Notes under the pieces: model-generated | What the model was told of the DNA's origin: nothing | The model's database searches: none | Seen by the model: only the letters and a program-made list of their open reading frames with translations | Made by a program: the position numbers and the translations under genes | Assembly (NCBI GenBank): GCA_014859225.1 | Contig: JACUUP010000026.1 | Coordinates: forward strand, 1-14,877 | DNA length: 14,877 nt | From: Candidatus Aerophobota bacterium | GTDB taxonomy: Bacteria > Aerophobota > Aerophobia > Aerophobales > B3-G15 | Reading direction: 5' to 3' | Part shown: positions 1 to 8,171 of the stretch, piece after piece | How positions within the stretch are numbered: position 1 is the first letter of the stretch | How the letters are laid out: each line of letters begins with the position of its first letter

Positions 1-2
1 TA

Positions 3-1034
3 TTGACGGTAAGTTTGTTTGCAGTGGGACTATTAGCTTCTCCCCTGCTTGCTCTTGCCTCCTCTCCTCCCTATCCCCAGGAAAGACCCCTGAAAGTGGC
101 GGTACTTGTGCCTGCCAGTGGGACTGACCAGGGCTGGAACCAGGCAGGAGTGGAAGGGGTGCTCTTACTCCAGGATAAGTGGCATCTCACTGTAGAGGTT
201 GGTGAAAACCTTGGATATGGTGATATCAGCCCGGTTCTTCGCGACCTTGCGGGAAAGGGGTTTGACCTTATTATTGCTCATGCCTCTGGATATCAGACAG
301 TTGCACCCGAGGTAGCAAAAGAAAGAGGTGTGCGGGTGGCAGTCGTGGAAAACCCGGATGGCGTTGTGCCCGGACTTGTATCCAGCTATGAAGGGAAAGC
401 CCAGGAAGGCGCTTATATGGCTGGCGTTATTGCGGCAATGATGACCAGGTCAAAAATCGTTGGAGTTGTTACTTCTGCTGAGGTGCCTGATTGGAATAGA
501 ATGACTGTAGGCTTCATGGAAGGACTTTATTCTGTAAATCCAAACATTAGATTCCTTTACGCTGTGATTGGTGAGGCAGCTTATGAGGATGCTGCTGGAG
601 CTAAACGCAATACCGAGGCGCAGATTGCTGCTGGTGCCGATGTCATTTTTGGCATGGGTAATGGAGCTACCTTTGGAATGATGAGTGCCTGTGAGGAAAA
701 TAGAGCAAGAGATGGAGGGAAGGTCTGGTTCATAGATGTTATTGGAGATAAATCAGAGATTGATACGGAAGGCATATTGTTAGGTTCGGTGCTGTGGAGA
801 TTTGATATTATTTATGAGATGATGCTCATTGATATTTATACGGGACACTTTGGCAAAAAATATTACCAGACACTGGAAAATCATGGTATAGAGCTGGCAG
901 TTTACCAGGACCTTCCGGGTGAAATTATAGCGGCAATAAGAGAAGCAGAAAAGGCAATTGTAAGTGGGAAGATAAAAGTTCCTGATATTCCTGGCACCCG
1001 GGAGATGAGAGACCACATGAGAAAACTTTTCTGA
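3..1034 (+). CDS. BMP-family (PnrA/Med-like) ABC transporter substrate-binding protein, 5' end probably cut by window
   Basis: Extracytoplasmic binding protein of a BMP-type ABC importer; the family binds nucleosides and similar small molecules and delivers them to the permeases encoded downstream. The first in-window start is TTG at position 3, but the reading frame is open to the left edge, so the true start and the positively charged n-region of the signal peptide are probably outside. Residues 3-20 form a hydrophobic core ending in a likely signal peptidase I site (ALA-SS). There is no lipobox cysteine, unlike the lipoprotein members of the family, so a soluble periplasmic protein is likely. 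Residues 30-51 (KVAVLVPASG, then DQGWNQAG..EG) match the conserved BMP N-terminal strand and ligand loop. GADVIFGMGNGA near 211-222 matches the later lobe. It is separated from the ATPase gene by 70 bases containing a hairpin. The substrate cannot be read from the sequence. Confidence 0.9.
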   Translation: MTVSLFAVGLLASPLLALASSPPYPQERPLKVAVLVPASGTDQGWNQAGVEGVLLLQDKWHLTVEVGENLGYGDISPVLRDLAGKGFDLIIAHASGYQTVAPEVAKERGVRVAVVENPDGVVPGLVSSYEGKAQEGAYMAGVIAAMMTRSKIVGVVTSAEVPDWNRMTVGFMEGLYSVNPNIRFLYAVIGEAAYEDAAGAKRNTEAQIAAGADVIFGMGNGATFGMMSACEENRARDGGKVWFIDVIGDKSEIDTEGILLGSVLWRFDIIYEMMLIDIYTGHFGKKYYQTLENHGIELAVYQDLPGEIIAAIREAEKAIVSGKIKVPDIPGTREMRDHMRKLF

Positions 1035-1046
1035 TAGAAAAATTCA

Positions 1047-1075
1047 GGGTGGGTGTTTTCTCAGGGCACCCACCC
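1047..1075 (+). other. Intergenic hairpin between binding-protein and ATPase genes
   Basis: GGGTGGGTG (1047-1055) pairs perfectly with CACCCACCC (1067-1075) across an 11-base loop. No T-run follows, so it does not look like a classical intrinsic terminator. By analogy with other binding-protein operons it may stabilise the upstream mRNA segment or attenuate transcription, so that the binding protein is made in excess over the membrane components (inference). Confidence 0.6.
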
Positions 1076-1104
1076 ACATTGTAGCATGAAAAGGTTACGA
1101 TAAA

Positions 1105-2670
1105 ATGAGTGAAATGAGAGAGACTGTTATTGAAATGAGAGGTATCACTAAAAGATTTCACGGATTGGTAGCTAATGATTGTATTGATTTTGATGTAAAA
1201 AGAGGCGAAATACATGCTCTTCTTGGAGAAAATGGTGCAGGGAAAACTACATTAATGAATATTCTATCGGGAATGTATCATGCTGATGAGGGTAAAGTGT
1301 ATGTGAGGGGAAAAGAGGTTACATTTCACTCTCCCCAGGAGGCTTTACGTTCAGGTATTGGAATGGTGTATCAGCATCTTACCTTAGTGCCTACTTTATC
1401 AGTTCGGGAAAATATTCTTCTCGGGACAAATAAAAAATTTGTTCTTCCTAAAAGAGATGTTGAGAAAAAAATAAAAGAAATTGCCAGAGAATATGAGATT
1501 AATGTAGAGCCTGGCGTGAAGGTGGGGCAATTATCTGCCGGCGAGCAGGAAAAAGTTGAAATTCTTAAGTTATTCTATCGGGGCTCAGAAATTCTTATTC
1601 TTGATGAGCCCACGTCGGTCTTGACGCCTTTAGAAGTTGATGATTTTTTTAAAATTCTGAAAATAACGAGCGATGCTGGAAAGTCCATCATTTTCATTAC
1701 TCATAAATTAGAGGAGGCGCTGAGTATAAGTGATAGAATAACTGTTTTAAGGCAGGGCAGGAAGGCAGGAGAAATTGACTTACAATCTTTCTCCCAGGAA
1801 ACAAAGTGCGAGATTCCTGAAACGATTGTAAAGATGATGTTTAAAGAAGCTGAATTTGTGGAAGAAATTGAAAATATAGCCTGCGATAAACCAAGCCTCT
1901 CTGATGAGGTTGTGTTAAATCTTGAGGATGTAACAGCTAAAAATGATAGAGGTGCACAGGCTTTAAAGAGAGTCTCCTTTTCTCTTCATAGAGGCGAAGT
2001 TTTGGGTATTGCTGGCGTGGATGGCAATGGTCAGAAAGAACTGGCAGAAGTTATTGTAGGGCAACGCAAAGTATCTTCAGGGAGAATTTTTCTTCAAGGG
2101 TGCGATATAACCAACATGCCTGTTAGGTTTATCAATGAGAGGGGTGTTTTTTATATCACTGATGATAGAATGAAGGAAGGGTGTGTAGGTAATTTTAGTC
2201 TGGCAGAAAACGCCATCTTTCGCTCCTACAAAAAAGAGCCCTTTTGCAAGAAAAAAGCCATCTTGCATATAGAGGCTATTGAAGCCCATGGTAACGAGCT
2301 AATTAAAAAATTCTCCATTAAAGCTTCAAATGCAAAAGTTATGGTAAGAACGCTATCGGGTGGAAATATTCAAAAATTAGTGGTAGCAAGAGAATTATCC
2401 CACAAACCGGTAGTTTTAGTTTGCAATAAACCAACGCATGGTCTGGATGTAATGACCACCCAATTTATCAGAAATGAGATAAGAAGGCAGAGCAGACAGG
2501 GTATCTCTGTGCTTTTAATTTCCTCAGACCTGGATGAGATAATGCAGGTAAGTGACCGCATAGGAGTTTTATTTAAAGGAGAGCTGCTGGATATTTTACC
2601 CAGGCAAAAAGCCACAAAGGAGAACATTGGAAGTTTAATGCTGGGATTAAAAAATAAGGTACAGGCATGA
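1105..2670 (+). CDS. BMP-type ABC transporter, tandem ATPase subunit
   Basis: A 521-residue cytoplasmic ATPase with two fused ABC domains that powers import through the two permeases that follow. NBD1 is complete: Walker A GENGAGKTT (41-49), Q-loop Q90, signature LSAGEQ (143-148), Walker B ILILDEPT with catalytic E168, and switch H200. NBD2 is degenerate: its P-loop is GVDGNGQKE (304-312) without GKT, it keeps signature LSGGN (417-421), its Walker B reads VCNKPT with the acidic pair replaced by N-K (441-442), and its switch position is S474. One-competent/one-degenerate pairing is normal for the sugar/BMP (CUT2-like) transporter class. ATG at 1105 is preceded by AAAAGG (1089-1094); an in-frame ATG at 1114 is an alternative start. 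The stop overlaps the next start (ATGA). Confidence 0.95.
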   Translation: MSEMRETVIEMRGITKRFHGLVANDCIDFDVKRGEIHALLGENGAGKTTLMNILSGMYHADEGKVYVRGKEVTFHSPQEALRSGIGMVYQHLTLVPTLSVRENILLGTNKKFVLPKRDVEKKIKEIAREYEINVEPGVKVGQLSAGEQEKVEILKLFYRGSEILILDEPTSVLTPLEVDDFFKILKITSDAGKSIIFITHKLEEALSISDRITVLRQGRKAGEIDLQSFSQETKCEIPETIVKMMFKEAEFVEEIENIACDKPSLSDEVVLNLEDVTAKNDRGAQALKRVSFSLHRGEVLGIAGVDGNGQKELAEVIVGQRKVSSGRIFLQGCDITNMPVRFINERGVFYITDDRMKEGCVGNFSLAENAIFRSYKKEPFCKKKAILHIEAIEAHGNELIKKFSIKASNAKVMVRTLSGGNIQKLVVARELSHKPVVLVCNKPTHGLDVMTTQFIRNEIRRQSRQGISVLLISSDLDEIMQVSDRIGVLFKGELLDILPRQKATKENIGSLMLGLKNKVQA

Positions 2671-3704
2671 AGTTAGGGATAGTTGTAAAAGCAGTGCTTG
2701 GGCCATTATTTGCTATTTTAGCCGCTTTACTCGTAGGCGGATTAATACTTTTTTTCATCGGATTAAACCCTTTCAGGACATATTTTGAGTTATTTAAGCT
2801 GGGTATGGGAACGCACCTTGGCATTACCGAATCACTGAAAAAAATGGCACCTCTTCTCATTATAAGTGCAGGATTGATAATTGTTTTCAAGGCAGGTATC
2901 TGGAATATAGGTGGCAATGGTCAGTTTTTAATAGGTGCAATTTTCGTAGGTGGCCTGGCTCCTTTATTGATAAATGGGTCTTCTCCCTACCTTTACTTTT
3001 TCCTTCTTGCTTTGATGGGATTTTTAGGTGGAGCACTCTGGATAGTTATTCCTGCCATATTAAAGGCAAAATACGAGATTAACGAGATTATTGTTACCAT
3101 GATGATGGATTTCGTTGCTCTCAACTTTACCGCTTTTTTAGTGAGAGGACCGTTAATTGCACATCCTGAGTATTTTCCCCAGACAAGACTTATCCCTGTA
3201 GGGCAAAGACTTCCCTTTATTCCCTTTACACGAATTCATATTGGTTTAATTGTTGGTTTAGCTGTAGTGATTTTAGCGCATTATTTTATGAAAAAAACAA
3301 CCTGGGGGTATGAGTTTAGACTTTTAGGGGAAAACAAAAAGGCAGCACAGTATGCGGGGGTGAATATAAAAAAAGTCACCATCATTGCCATGCTCATAAG
3401 TGGTGGATTCGCTGGTCTGGCTGGTGCAAATGATATCCTGGGGATTAAGGGCGCTTTTCAAGCGGAATGGAATCCCGGTTATGCTTTTTCAGCTATTCCG
3501 CTAGTCTTCCTGGCACGATTCAACGGAATTGCTGTTATTCCGCTTGCTTATTTTTTCTCTTTCCTGGCAATTGGAGGGGAATTTATGTCCCGGGCAGCAA
3601 ATGTTCCTGTATTTTTTGTCCAGGTACTAGAAGCTTTGATGCTCATATTTTTTGGTGTAACTGAATATATGCAGAAAAAGGGGAAACTATTTTGGAAATC
3701 TTAA
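2667..3704 (+). CDS. BMP-type ABC transporter permease 1
   Basis: A 345-residue integral inner-membrane permease of the BPD_transp_2 family, the first of a heterodimeric pair. It is strongly hydrophobic, with about 8-10 predicted spans beginning at residues 8-31. Family landmarks are IWNIGGNGQFLIGA (78-91), equivalent to the usual N-I-G-x-x-G-Q segment, and EINEIIVTMMMDFVA (137-151), equivalent to the N-E-x-I-x-T-x-M cytoplasmic loop that contacts the ATPase. The ATG overlaps the ATPase stop by four bases, so translation is coupled. The 3' end overlaps the next permease gene by 13 bases. Length and motifs match the larger permease of nucleoside-type importers; substrate is unassigned. Confidence 0.93.
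   Translation: MKLGIVVKAVLGPLFAILAALLVGGLILFFIGLNPFRTYFELFKLGMGTHLGITESLKKMAPLLIISAGLIIVFKAGIWNIGGNGQFLIGAIFVGGLAPLLINGSSPYLYFFLLALMGFLGGALWIVIPAILKAKYEINEIIVTMMMDFVALNFTAFLVRGPLIAHPEYFPQTRLIPVGQRLPFIPFTRIHIGLIVGLAVVILAHYFMKKTTWGYEFRLLGENKKAAQYAGVNIKKVTIIAMLISGGFAGLAGANDILGIKGAFQAEWNPGYAFSAIPLVFLARFNGIAVIPLAYFFSFLAIGGEFMSRAANVPVFFVQVLEALMLIFFGVTEYMQKKGKLFWKS
3676..3683 (+). promoter_or_regulatory. Ribosome binding site deciding a TTG start
   Basis: AAAAGGGG lies eight bases upstream of TTG 3692 and inside the end of the first permease gene. It supports the TTG as the true start of the second permease. Confidence 0.65.
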
Positions 3705-4630
3705 GGTCAATTCTTTCAGAGCCTTTTTTTGTAATTCTTCTGGGGGGAACCTTAACTGCCTCAATACCAATCATTCTGGCAGCAATAGGGGAAAGCCTGG
3801 TTGAAAAAGGAGGAGTACTAAACCTTGGTTTAGAGGGAGAGATGTTGATTGGGGCTTTTGTAGCTTTTGTGATTGCCTTGAATACGAGGAATCTTTTCTG
3901 GGGTCTATTTTCCGGTATAGCTGCTGGTCTATTGGTTGCATTAGCCTTTGGGTACCTGGTAATTTATTTGAAAGTTAACCAGATAGTTGCAGGTCTGGGT
4001 ATATGGATTTTTGGGATAGGGATTACCAGCCTCTTATTTAGAGTTTTTTTTGGGAGGAGGTTTCCCATTGCGCGAGGAATTACCTCAAAAACAGCTATTC
4101 CTTACCTGTCACAGATTCCTTACATACGGTCAGTTTTTAACCAGCATATAGTAGCTTACGTAGCTTTAGCTCTTATTCCCCTTGCCTGGTGGCTGCTCTA
4201 CAAAACTAACTTTGGTTTACACATAAGGGCGGTGGGAGAAAATCCTGTCGCCGCAGATGCTCACGGGGTCAACGTTTACAGAACAAGATACCTGACGGTG
4301 ATGCTGGAAGGTATCTTGGCTGGTCTGGCAGGAGCCTTTCTTTCTATATGCGATTTGTCTTTCTTTGTGGATAATATGACGTTAGGGCGCGGATTTATTG
4401 CCATCGGTATAGTGATGCTGGCTAACTGGAATCCTTCCCGCATATTTTACGGTGCTTTTTTGTTTGGAGTTTTTTATTCACTAACTTCTGGATTGCAGAT
4501 TGCGGGTGTAAATGTTCCACGCGAGTTTCTACTGATGCTTCCCTACGTTGCTGTAATTGTGGTTTTGTGTATTTTTGCCAGGAATACCCGTCTTCCTGCA
4601 GCCTTCTGCCTTCCGTATGAGAGGGAATAA
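3692..4630 (+). CDS. BMP-type ABC transporter permease 2
   Basis: A 312-residue integral membrane permease, the smaller partner of the BPD_transp_2 pair. Translation begins at TTG 3692, supported by AAAAGGGG at 3676-3683, and overlaps the first permease gene by 13 bases. Landmarks are GVLNLGLEGEMLIGA (41-55), the family's N-x-G-x-E-G-x-M loop, VNQIVAGLGIW near residues 93-105, and IRAVGENPVAADAHGVNV near 178-195, the conserved A-V-G-E-x-P-x-A-A-D cytoplasmic loop. About eight hydrophobic spans are visible. Thirteen bases separate it from the Mo-hydroxylase gene, which ties import to that enzyme in one transcript. Confidence 0.93.
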   Translation: MEILRSILSEPFFVILLGGTLTASIPIILAAIGESLVEKGGVLNLGLEGEMLIGAFVAFVIALNTRNLFWGLFSGIAAGLLVALAFGYLVIYLKVNQIVAGLGIWIFGIGITSLLFRVFFGRRFPIARGITSKTAIPYLSQIPYIRSVFNQHIVAYVALALIPLAWWLLYKTNFGLHIRAVGENPVAADAHGVNVYRTRYLTVMLEGILAGLAGAFLSICDLSFFVDNMTLGRGFIAIGIVMLANWNPSRIFYGAFLFGVFYSLTSGLQIAGVNVPREFLLMLPYVAVIVVLCIFARNTRLPAAFCLPYERE

Positions 4631-4643
4631 AAAGGATAAAACA

Positions 4644-6935
4644 ATGAGTGAGTTTTCCGTATTTGGCAAATCACTACCCCGGATTGATGCCTGGTCCAAA
4701 GCTACGGGAGAGGTAAAATACCTGGATGATATTAAAATACAGGGTATGCTATATGGAAAAATACTGCGCAGCCCTCATGCTCACGCAAAAATTGTGAGCA
4801 TTGACACCTTCGGTGCTAAAAAGCTTCCTGGAGTAAGAGCAGTAATTACGGCTGAGGATACCCCCGGGATAAAGTTTAGCTTTGTTCCTGCCCTGGCGGA
4901 TAAACTCCCTCTCTGCAAGGATAAGGTCAGGTATGTAGGGGATGAGGTAGCGGCGGTTGCTGCTGATAGTTTAGAGATTGCCGAGAAAGCTATTCAGCTC
5001 ATAAAGGCTGAGTATGAGATTCTCCCGGCTGTTTTTGATGTGGAAGAGGCTATGAAGCAGGATGCTCCCCTTATTCACGAGGAGCGAGAAAACAACATTG
5101 CCTTTGAAGGACATAAAAGTTTCGGTGATGTAGAAAAAGGTTTTAGAGAATCAGACTACATTTTTGAGGATAGGTGTGTTACCTCCAAAGTTACCCACTG
5201 TTGCATGGAAACACACGGCTGTATTGCCTTGTTTGACAAATTGGGAAAACTTACCATTTACTCTCCCCACCAGGCGCCTCATACTGTTCGCCAGGAGATG
5301 GCAAGAATTTTAGCTTTACCTTTATCCCGGGTAAGGGTAATTAGAACACCTGTGGGAGGTGGCTTTGGTCAAAGATTGGTTACCGACATGAAAGAACCAG
5401 TTGCTGCTATTCTTTCCCGTACAACAGGTAGAGCGGTAAAAATTGTAAATACAAGAGAGGAAGAATTTTGCACAGCTCGCACCCGCTATCCCTACATAAT
5501 TTACCTTAAAACTGGTGTGCGCAAAGATGGAAAAATTTTAGCCCGCCAGGCAAAGGTAATAGTGGACAATGGTGCCTATAATGATAAAGGACCTTCTACT
5601 TTAAATTATGCCGGGGAATGTTTTGCTGTTTTATATAATGTGCCACATATACAGTATGATGGGTGGGGAGTTTATACTAATAAACAGTTCGGGACCGCCT
5701 TTCGCGGATTTGGAAATCCCCAACTTCATTTTGCTACGGAAACGCAGCTGGATGCCATCGCTAAAAAGCTACATATAGACCCGCAGCAACTTCGCTTGAA
5801 GTATGCCAACATGCCAGGGGACGTAGCTGCCTCTGGTGCTAAAATTACCAGTTGCGGTCTTGTGGAGTGTATCAATAAGGCAGCAGAGAGTTCTCGCTGG
5901 AAGGAGAAAAGAAAAGAACCAGTGGATATGGGTGATGGAAAATGCCGGGGTATTGGCATGGCAGCTATGGTGCATACAGGGGGAGGAGGAAGGTTTTACG
6001 GATATGCTGCCACGGATACCTTTGTCAAGATTTCTGAGGAGGGGAAAGTAACGGTAATATCTCCAGCTCCGGAAATTGGTCAGGGAGCAACGATGGTGAT
6101 AGCTCAAATAACAGCCGAAGTGTTGGGTATACGTCCGGACAACATTACGGTAATTAATGATGATACAGAAATTATGCCCTATGACCTCGGAGCGTGGGGA
6201 AGCAGGACCTCTTTTGTCTGTGGAAATGCGGCTAAGTCTGCTGCCGAGAATACACGAGAAGAGGTTATAAAGGTAGCCGCTCAGATGTTGCAAAGACCTG
6301 CAGAGAGGCTCGGGTGTAGAGAGGGTAAGGTTTTTTTAAAAGATAATCCTGAGGTAGCTGTATTTTTTGAAGAGGTCGCCGGGTACGCTATTAGCAAGAT
6401 AGGGCATCCTCTCTCAGGCAGGGGTAGATACTTTGACCCTTTAGCTCCTCAGGTGGGACTTGATAGAAAGTACGGACACCATCTTCCCACTTTTGCTTTT
6501 GCCTGTCAGGTCGTGGAGGTGGAGGTGGATACCTTAACCGGCCAGGTGAAGGTGCTAAAGGTGACAGCAGCTCATGATACAGGAAGAACCATTAATCCTT
6601 CTATGGCAGAAGGACAGATAGAGGGCTCCATTCTCCAGGGACTCGGTTATGCTCTTTCTGAGGAATGCGTAGAAAAAGATGGAATTTTGATGAATCCTAA
6701 TTTTGCTGATTATAAAATATGGACAGCTCTGGATACCCCTTCTTATGAAGTGATTCTGGTAGAAAGCATTGACCCGGATGGTCCTTTTGGAGCAAAGGGA
6801 ATTGGCGAGCCAGGGCTTGTCCCTTTGCCAGCAGCCGTAGCTAATGCGATTTTCCATGCAACAGGTGTTATGTTTAGACAGCTTCCCTTGAATCAGGAGA
6901 GAGTCTTTTTTGGATTAAGAGAGGCTAAAAAATAA
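4644..6935 (+). CDS. Xanthine dehydrogenase-family molybdopterin-binding (large) subunit
   Basis: A 763-residue catalytic subunit of a molybdenum hydroxylase that would insert a water-derived oxygen into an aldehyde or N-heterocycle. ATG 4644 is chosen because AAAGGA (4631-4636) sits seven bases upstream and MSEFSVFGKSLPRIDAWSKATG is the usual family N-terminus; the frame is open further upstream but overlaps the permease. Visible motifs: GGGFGQ (238-243), FRGFGNPQ with R354 at the place of the substrate-orienting arginine of xanthine dehydrogenase, EIGQGA (477-482), GSRTSF (519-524), and GAKGIGEPG with E722 as the expected catalytic base. The residue after GGGFGQR is leucine (L245), where bovine xanthine dehydrogenase has a purine-binding glutamate, so xanthine need not be the substrate. 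Its FAD and FeS partners are encoded over 3 kb downstream instead of next to it. Confidence 0.93.
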   Translation: MSEFSVFGKSLPRIDAWSKATGEVKYLDDIKIQGMLYGKILRSPHAHAKIVSIDTFGAKKLPGVRAVITAEDTPGIKFSFVPALADKLPLCKDKVRYVGDEVAAVAADSLEIAEKAIQLIKAEYEILPAVFDVEEAMKQDAPLIHEERENNIAFEGHKSFGDVEKGFRESDYIFEDRCVTSKVTHCCMETHGCIALFDKLGKLTIYSPHQAPHTVRQEMARILALPLSRVRVIRTPVGGGFGQRLVTDMKEPVAAILSRTTGRAVKIVNTREEEFCTARTRYPYIIYLKTGVRKDGKILARQAKVIVDNGAYNDKGPSTLNYAGECFAVLYNVPHIQYDGWGVYTNKQFGTAFRGFGNPQLHFATETQLDAIAKKLHIDPQQLRLKYANMPGDVAASGAKITSCGLVECINKAAESSRWKEKRKEPVDMGDGKCRGIGMAAMVHTGGGGRFYGYAATDTFVKISEEGKVTVISPAPEIGQGATMVIAQITAEVLGIRPDNITVINDDTEIMPYDLGAWGSRTSFVCGNAAKSAAENTREEVIKVAAQMLQRPAERLGCREGKVFLKDNPEVAVFFEEVAGYAISKIGHPLSGRGRYFDPLAPQVGLDRKYGHHLPTFAFACQVVEVEVDTLTGQVKVLKVTAAHDTGRTINPSMAEGQIEGSILQGLGYALSEECVEKDGILMNPNFADYKIWTALDTPSYEVILVESIDPDGPFGAKGIGEPGLVPLPAAVANAIFHATGVMFRQLPLNQERVFFGLREAKK

Positions 6936-8131
6936 TGCCCTTAAACTTCGCTTTATTAGAAACTGAATCTATAAAGAGAAAAGATTATCTCGTAAAATGG
7001 AGACGCCTTTTTCACCAGCATCCTGAGGTAGGTTTAGATGTGCCTTTTGCCAGAGATGTTATTATTACACATTTACATGAAATAGGTTTGGCGAGGGCAT
7101 ATCGCTCTCTAAAGGCCGGTATAATTGTTGAGCTTTCAGGGGGAAACAGGGACCTTTCCTCCACAGTAGCTTTTCGGGTAGATATGGATGCTTTGCCTCT
7201 TAAGGAAAAAACAAACCTGCCTTATGCTTCTTCCATGGAAGGATGTATGCACGGCTGTGGACATGATGCTCATACGGCAATTGGGCTGGGCGTGATAGAT
7301 GTTTTGCACAGCTTGAAAGATACGTGGAAGGGGGCAGTGCGGGTAATTTTTCAATCAGGCGAGGAAGTGCTTCAAGGGGCAAAGCTCATGCTAACAGAAG
7401 GTGCCTTGAATAATCCTGGGGTAGTTGCTCTTTTAGGATGCCACATAGAACCCAAAATAGCTCTGGGAAGTGTGGGGTTAAAATCTGGACAGATTAATGC
7501 CTACACCGATGAGTTTCATCTATTCATCAAGGGAAAATCAACTCATGGAGCATCTCCACATCTCGGGTGTGACCCTGTGGTTGCAGCTTCATTTGCTATT
7601 CAGGCTTTACAAACTATAGTTTCTCGCAGTATTTCTCCGTTAGAATCCGCTGTAATCTCCATTGGCGAGATAAAGGGGGGAAGTGTATCTAACGTTATTC
7701 CCGATGAGGTCAAAGTAAAGGGGACTATTCGCAGTTTAAATTCAAAGACAAGAGATTTGATTTTTCTTAGAATGAGCTCTATCCTGAGTGGTCTGGAGAC
7801 CTGTTTTGATGTTCAGACTGAGATTGTTTTTACCGCTAACTCTCCTCCAGTTATTTGTGATGAGAAGTTAACCAGAAGATGTTTTGAAATGATAAAAGAG
7901 GTTGTAGGTGAAGAGAAGGTAATAAATCTTAGCGTGCCTCAACTGGGGGGAGATGATTTTGCCTTTTTTGCTCAAAAAGTGCCAGCTACTATGATAAGAT
8001 TGGGGTGCGGGAAAGAGAATTATACCTTTCCTCTACACAGTTCACATTTCAACTTTGATGAAGAGGTTATGGTGATGGGTGTAGCTTTGTTTTCTTATCT
8101 ACTTACTCATTTGGCGCTACCCACAACGTAG
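6935..8131 (+). CDS. M20-family metallo-amidohydrolase (HipO/aminoacylase-like)
   Basis: A 398-residue cytosolic dinuclear-metal amidohydrolase. The subfamily hydrolyses N-acyl amino acids and related amides. The metal ligands of the Cys-containing subfamily are present: C108 and H110 in MHGCGHDAHTA, E144 in QSGEE (with E143 as general base), H170 in GCHIEP, and H368 in LHSSHF. The lid/dimerisation domain (about 183-300) contains GKSTHGASPH and the SNVIPDEVKVKGTIRS segment typical of the family. The start overlaps the upstream stop by one base (TAATG), with GAGAGG at 6919-6924 as ribosome site. It lacks the features that would call it allantoate amidohydrolase specifically. Its position inside the hydroxylase operon suggests that it acts on a ring-opened or amide intermediate (inference). 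Confidence 0.92.
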   Translation: MPLNFALLETESIKRKDYLVKWRRLFHQHPEVGLDVPFARDVIITHLHEIGLARAYRSLKAGIIVELSGGNRDLSSTVAFRVDMDALPLKEKTNLPYASSMEGCMHGCGHDAHTAIGLGVIDVLHSLKDTWKGAVRVIFQSGEEVLQGAKLMLTEGALNNPGVVALLGCHIEPKIALGSVGLKSGQINAYTDEFHLFIKGKSTHGASPHLGCDPVVAASFAIQALQTIVSRSISPLESAVISIGEIKGGSVSNVIPDEVKVKGTIRSLNSKTRDLIFLRMSSILSGLETCFDVQTEIVFTANSPPVICDEKLTRRCFEMIKEVVGEEKVINLSVPQLGGDDFAFFAQKVPATMIRLGCGKENYTFPLHSSHFNFDEEVMVMGVALFSYLLTHLALPTT

Positions 8132-8150
8132 GACAAGCGTCTGGCTTGTC
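8132..8150 (+). other. Perfect 7-bp hairpin in the gap before the membrane-protein gene
   Basis: GACAAGC (8132-8138) and GCTTGTC (8144-8150) pair perfectly across the five-base loop GTCTG. The hairpin starts one base after the amidohydrolase stop codon and ends 10 bases before the next gene's ribosome site. There is no T-tract. It could mark an mRNA processing or partial attenuation point, or be a dispersed palindromic repeat. Confidence 0.55.
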
Positions 8151-8160
8151 TTGAAGAAAA

Positions 8161-8165
8161 AGGAG
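8161..8165 (+). promoter_or_regulatory. Ribosome binding site favouring ATG 8172
   Basis: AGGAG with six bases to ATG 8172. The earlier in-frame candidates TTG 8151 and ATG 8166 lie upstream of it or directly against it, so 8172 is the best start. Confidence 0.65.
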
Positions 8166-8171
8166 ATGTTC

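Noticed and set aside
1047-1075. Rho-independent terminator after the binding-protein gene
   Set aside because: The stem is good but no T-run follows, and the transporter genes downstream belong to the same system.
4557-4643. Longer N-terminus for the Mo-hydroxylase large subunit starting at 4557 or 4617
   Set aside because: The extra residues overlap the permease gene and are not part of the family; AAAGGA before ATG 4644 supports the shorter form.
5769-6293. Long minus-strand open frame (174 codons) inside the Mo-hydroxylase gene
   Set aside because: It is antisense to a strongly conserved coding region, has no recognisable motifs or ribosome site, and its product looks like a shadow translation.
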